A DNA stretch of 64,000 nt, from positions 59,869,501 to 59,933,500 of the forward strand of contig JAVUNC010000004.1 of NCBI GenBank assembly GCA_032173965.1, in the 5' to 3' direction. Below, piece after piece: positions 60,528 through 64,000 of this stretch. The notes under the pieces are model-generated. The model was not told the origin of the DNA. It saw only the letters and a program-made list of their open reading frames with translations, and made no database searches. The first letter of the stretch is position 1. Each line of letters starts with the position of its first letter. The position numbers and the translations under genes are program-made. The DNA comes from Sitta carolinensis (Eukaryota > Chordata > Aves > Passeriformes > Sittidae).

Positions 60528-60587
60528 TGTCCTTTATCACAAATTCAACACTTGCATTCTCTGCTTTTTAACTGCTATACAAATCAT

Positions 60588-61208
60588 GGAATCATAGATT
60601 GGTTTGGGTTGGAAGAGGCCTTAAGGATTATTTAGTTCCCTAAACAATATCCTGCCATAGAGAGAGACACCTTTCACTAGACCAGGTTGCTCAGTCCCAT
60701 ACAGCCAGGAACACTTGCAAGAATGAGGCATCCATATCTCTGGGCAACCTGTTCCAATGCCTTAGCACCTTCACAATGAAGACTTTTTTTTTAGTATCTT
60801 ATCTAACCCTATTCTCTTTCAGTTTGAATCCATTTCCCACTGTCCTATCACTACATGGCCTTGCATAAAATCCCTCTCCAGCTCTTTTGTAGCCCCCCCT
60901 TTAAGTACTGGAAGGTTGCTCTAAGGTCTCCCCACAGCCTTCTCTTCTCCAGGCTGAACGACCCCAATTCTCTTACCCTTTTCTTCATAGGAGAAGTGTT
61001 CCAGTTTCCTCATCATATTTGTGGCCCTCCTTTGGACTCGCTCCAACAGGTCAATGTCACTCCTGTGCTGAGGACCCTGGAGCTGGATGCAACACTCCAA
61101 GTGGGGTCTCAGCAGAGCAGAGGAGAGGGGCAGAATCACTTTCCTTGACCTGCTGGCCATGCTGCTTTGGATACAGTGGGCTTTTGGGGCTGTGAGAGCA
61201 CATATGCA
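60588..61208 (-). mobile_element. CR1 LINE, 3' end with ORF2 remnant
   Basis: Begins (plus orientation) with the reversed tail 'catggaatcatagattgg', then 'tttgggttggaagaggcctt', and continues through 'gttgctcagtcccata', 'ctgggcaacctgttccaatg', 'ttctcttctccaggctgaac', 'ctcctttggactcgctccaa' and 'cttttggggctgtgag'. Longer than the other young copies, it includes the end of ORF2. Its 3' end faces the 3' end of the preceding copy 60 bp away. Confidence 0.94.
60921..61208 (-). pseudogene. CR1 ORF2 C-terminal remnant
   Basis: The minus frame encodes the C-terminal tail of CR1 ORF2 (the endonuclease/reverse transcriptase polyprotein). It includes VILPLSSALLRPHLECCIQ and [20 protein letters not shown], both close to the conserved post-RT region of bird CR1. 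The catalytic endonuclease and RT domains are absent through 5' truncation, so the copy cannot encode an active enzyme. The frame is unbroken over about 75 codons, suggesting a relatively recent insertion. Confidence 0.85.
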
Positions 61209-64000
61209 TAACATACTTAACATAAAAATGTATGTTAAGTACCTACACAGGCACGTGGATTAAAAAAGTTTTGAGTGGATCTAAGTAATAGCAGTTTCCA
61301 TGTACTAACTCATTACTGCTTTCCTTCCCCAAAATAAATTTCACCCCACTTTTGATTTGGGGTGGGCATATTCTGCTCTGCAAGGGGATACAAAATGCTA
61401 TTAGTTCAGCATCTGCACTTATTTACATAGATGTTACCATCCAATAGCCATTTTCTGTTGACTCTCTTTGCTTTACATAACTGCAGGAGATATAGTGTAA
61501 CAAAGAATCCAGCACCTGGTTTAAAAACAGGCACTCCATTTCTGGCAGCTGATAGGATAGATAGCAAGAAAGCCTTTAATTCCAGCCTTTGAGTGTATCC
61601 ATGCAACATAAAGTACAAGCATGAGAGGAACATGCTGATAGTTCTGCATTACCGCTAACGGTGCTGAAACGCAGCAAGAAGGAAAATCTAAGTGTGCCTG
61701 CTGGTTTTCTCAGAGAACATCCCCATTAGAGCCAAATGAGGGTGTCATTCTGGGCAACTTGGCCCAGTGTGCCCTTTCTGGATGGCCAGCTTCCACGGCA
61801 AGTGAGAAACTTTACTGGTTATACTGTGTATTATTTATACCATAGTTGTGCACAGAAGAATTCAGAATGGCTCTGCGTGCTTGTATGAGTAACAATACCA
61901 AGTGATGGAAATGCAGAAATTATTGTATCACGGAAATATCAGAGAATAAAATTTTAGAAGTGTGTATATTTAAGGGCTAGATATGGAAGAGGTTACAAGT
62001 GGATTTAGACAGTACAGATTGTCAAGCGATTGTAGAAAATTCCTATAAATGTATTAATATCATCTGCATAAATAAATGTCCCTGCCCAAACTGTGCAGAA
62101 CTAAATAACAGATTTATTTAGCTGAAAGTGATATTTATTCTTTTCAAGGAGTCCTATATATTCAAAAGGTAGGGATGTATTTTATACACCACAAAAGCAG
62201 CTGCAGAGCAACTGCAGCTCTATGGTTTCATCCAGTTGAACGCAAGCTACAGGGAGCCTTTATTTTTCTATTATTTATCATTTTCAGAAACAATCTAGAT
62301 TGAAAAGAGTAGATTTTGTTCTTTGTGCAAGGGAAACATGGTAAAATTCAGCACTAAGCAGACAGCTTAAAGACCAGTGTTAGTTTCTGAAGTGACTGTT
62401 CTTCCAAAGCAAGCGACAGGAGAGAAAAAATTGGATCTTGACACTACAGTAAGTAGATTTCTAAAAGGTTTTTCCTTCCAGCTCAAATATTTTACAGGAA
62501 CTCGACAAACACTAGGCTCCACTTGTAAGAAGAATAGAAAATGAGGATAATGGATAGAACAGTAAGAAAGATCACTCTGAAACAGTGTCAGAAGATCTGA
62601 AAACAAGGAGAAGCATCCCAGGTTAACCTATCCACTATTTTCAAGATTCCACAAGCCCATGGGTTAGGCAGTTTCCCTATGCCAACAGTAAGTACCAGTA
62701 TTATTTTACCAGATTAACTGATCTCTCAAACCAATAATCACTACAAAGAGCCCTCAAAAATATGGAGGATGTAGAGAAACAGCAAAAGTCAGAGATTGTC
62801 TGAATATATAAATGACTGCTCATTGTCACCTGGCACCCTAGGTCCTTGTTGTATCAGCTGCCTCACAGAGTAAGTGGGCTTGGATTCTTGATGCAGTTGT
62901 ACAAATCAGATTTTGTTTTGTTATTGTTTCCAGCTGAAAGCCTTTTCTTTATTCTAATGGTAGGAGACTTTCCTCCTATTAAATGCTTCAATGGTGGATT
63001 TAAATATTTAGAGGATCCACATTACAGGAGAACTGTCTGAGAGCATCACAAAGAAACCATTAGTTAAATCCATTAAGGATCTCCTTAAGTGGAATTCCCT
63101 GCTGTTATCTACATGATAGCCACATAAAAATGACACTGGAGAAAGAAAACGTCAGGGAAAATATTCCTCCTCACATACTGTATCTGTAAAAATTCCAGTT
63201 TTGTTGAAGGATCCCTTTTTAATTGTCTCAAAAATTTTAGCTGGGAATTGATATACTTTGAGCTGAATTAGAGTAGGGGAAACAACGTCTCAATTTCAGC
63301 TGAGCTTTTGCCCCTCTCAAGTAAACCTTTTGTTAGACAAGAAGGTACAGGATCTCTTTTTGTTTTGGACATGACATAAACCATCAAAGTTGTATTCATA
63401 GTGCAAGACACATGAAGTATACACAGTCTTTGTACTATTTTTAAATATGAATAAGTGGTAGCAGTACAGCTAAGATGTTCTTTCCTCCAACTCCTAGACT
63501 AAGGCACTTGAGCCATCTGAATTCTAAAACTTACACCATCTTTCCACTTCCTCTTGCTTTTACAAAGGAAAAAAGCTTGAACTCCACAAAGTCATTCTTC
63601 CATTCTCTACAACCACGGTTTGATACACGTTCAAGAAGGCAGTTATATTCATCAGAACCTTTCCATTCTTTATTGTTTATTTAACATTTATGTAATATTT
63701 TTGAGTGCTTAGGAGTTTCTGATGTGATGTAAACTTACGGATAAAATGCAGGTACAAAGACAGTACAAACACAGTGCATAAATATCCATGTTGGTTGTAA
63801 TATTGATATCCCTAATCTTTCTGTAAATCAGTATATAGCATTTCAAATCATTGATTTTCTCTCTGGTCCCCACTTTGAGCACGTTTTATAAAACCCAAGA
63901 AAGACCTGTTCTATGCTCAGAGTAATATAAACCCATAGTATAAATGTAGGAAATTTCCTTCTAAGACATTAAACAAAAGATCTATTTTCTGTTGGAGAAT
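61209..64000. other. Noncoding stretch, no gene seen
   Basis: AT-rich. Minus frames at 61406-61633 and 62367-62606 match no domain. Two donor-like 'cagtaagta' words (62446 and 62684) lack good acceptors. No repeat recognised. Confidence 0.5.

Noticed and set aside
1..64000. CRISPR arrays, operons, tRNA/rRNA genes, intact retroviral genes
   Set aside because: Looked for on both strands while reading; no repeat-spacer array, cloverleaf-like box pair or gag/pol/env text was recognised. A tRNAscan/Infernal run would be decisive for small RNAs.

Overview
This window is ordinary vertebrate nuclear DNA and almost certainly avian. The evidence is CR1 retrotransposon 3' fragments of the bird type (tails that read as tandem ATTCTATG/ATTCTGTG-like octamers), a solo LTR of a design common in bird genomes, old MIR-like amniote SINEs with (ATT)n tails, a CpG-poor AT-rich background, and one sharp GC-rich CpG island. 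There is no bacterial, plasmid or phage architecture: no operons, ribosome-binding sites, CRISPR arrays or tRNA/rRNA genes that I can recognise. Nearly all open frames are short, overlap on both strands and look like chance or low-complexity reading. I recognise no complete protein-coding gene. The species and the flanking genes cannot be named from this sequence.

Layout. 0-9 kb: noncoding DNA with one CR1, a possible small exon at 5.04 kb next to a conserved-looking AT-rich block, and a CpG-enriched, TATA-bearing stretch at 6.5-6.9 kb. 9.0-9.9 kb: a weak, broken CpG island with a good minus-strand splice donor. 12-17 kb: several exon-like segments on the plus strand. The best are a 66-nt exon with a strong-context ATG (14.65 kb) and a 42-nt exon (16.95 kb), which join in phase. 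19-30 kb: repeats (palindromic amniote repeat, MIR-like SINEs, CR1, a long purine/poly(A) tract) and an LTR nested inside an ancient CR1-like element. 32.4-33.85 kb: the one strong CpG-island promoter, with a perfect CRE, an E-box, a run of 20 G and minus-strand donors, immediately next to a CR1. 34-60 kb: mostly intergenic or intronic DNA with microsatellites, old SINE pieces and some conserved-looking blocks. 60.1-61.2 kb: two CR1 copies tail to tail.

How it fits together. The most economical reading is intergenic or long-intron DNA around at least one real promoter (33.2-33.85 kb). That promoter probably directs transcription leftward (minus strand), because both strong donors there are on the minus strand. 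A second, weaker promoter-like region lies near 9-10 kb, and there may be a plus-strand transcript with small coding exons at 14.65 and 16.95 kb. No novel system is evident. The items most worth checking are the in-phase exon pair, the CpG-island transcript, the long unexplained minus-strand ORF near 48 kb and the candidate conserved noncoding blocks.
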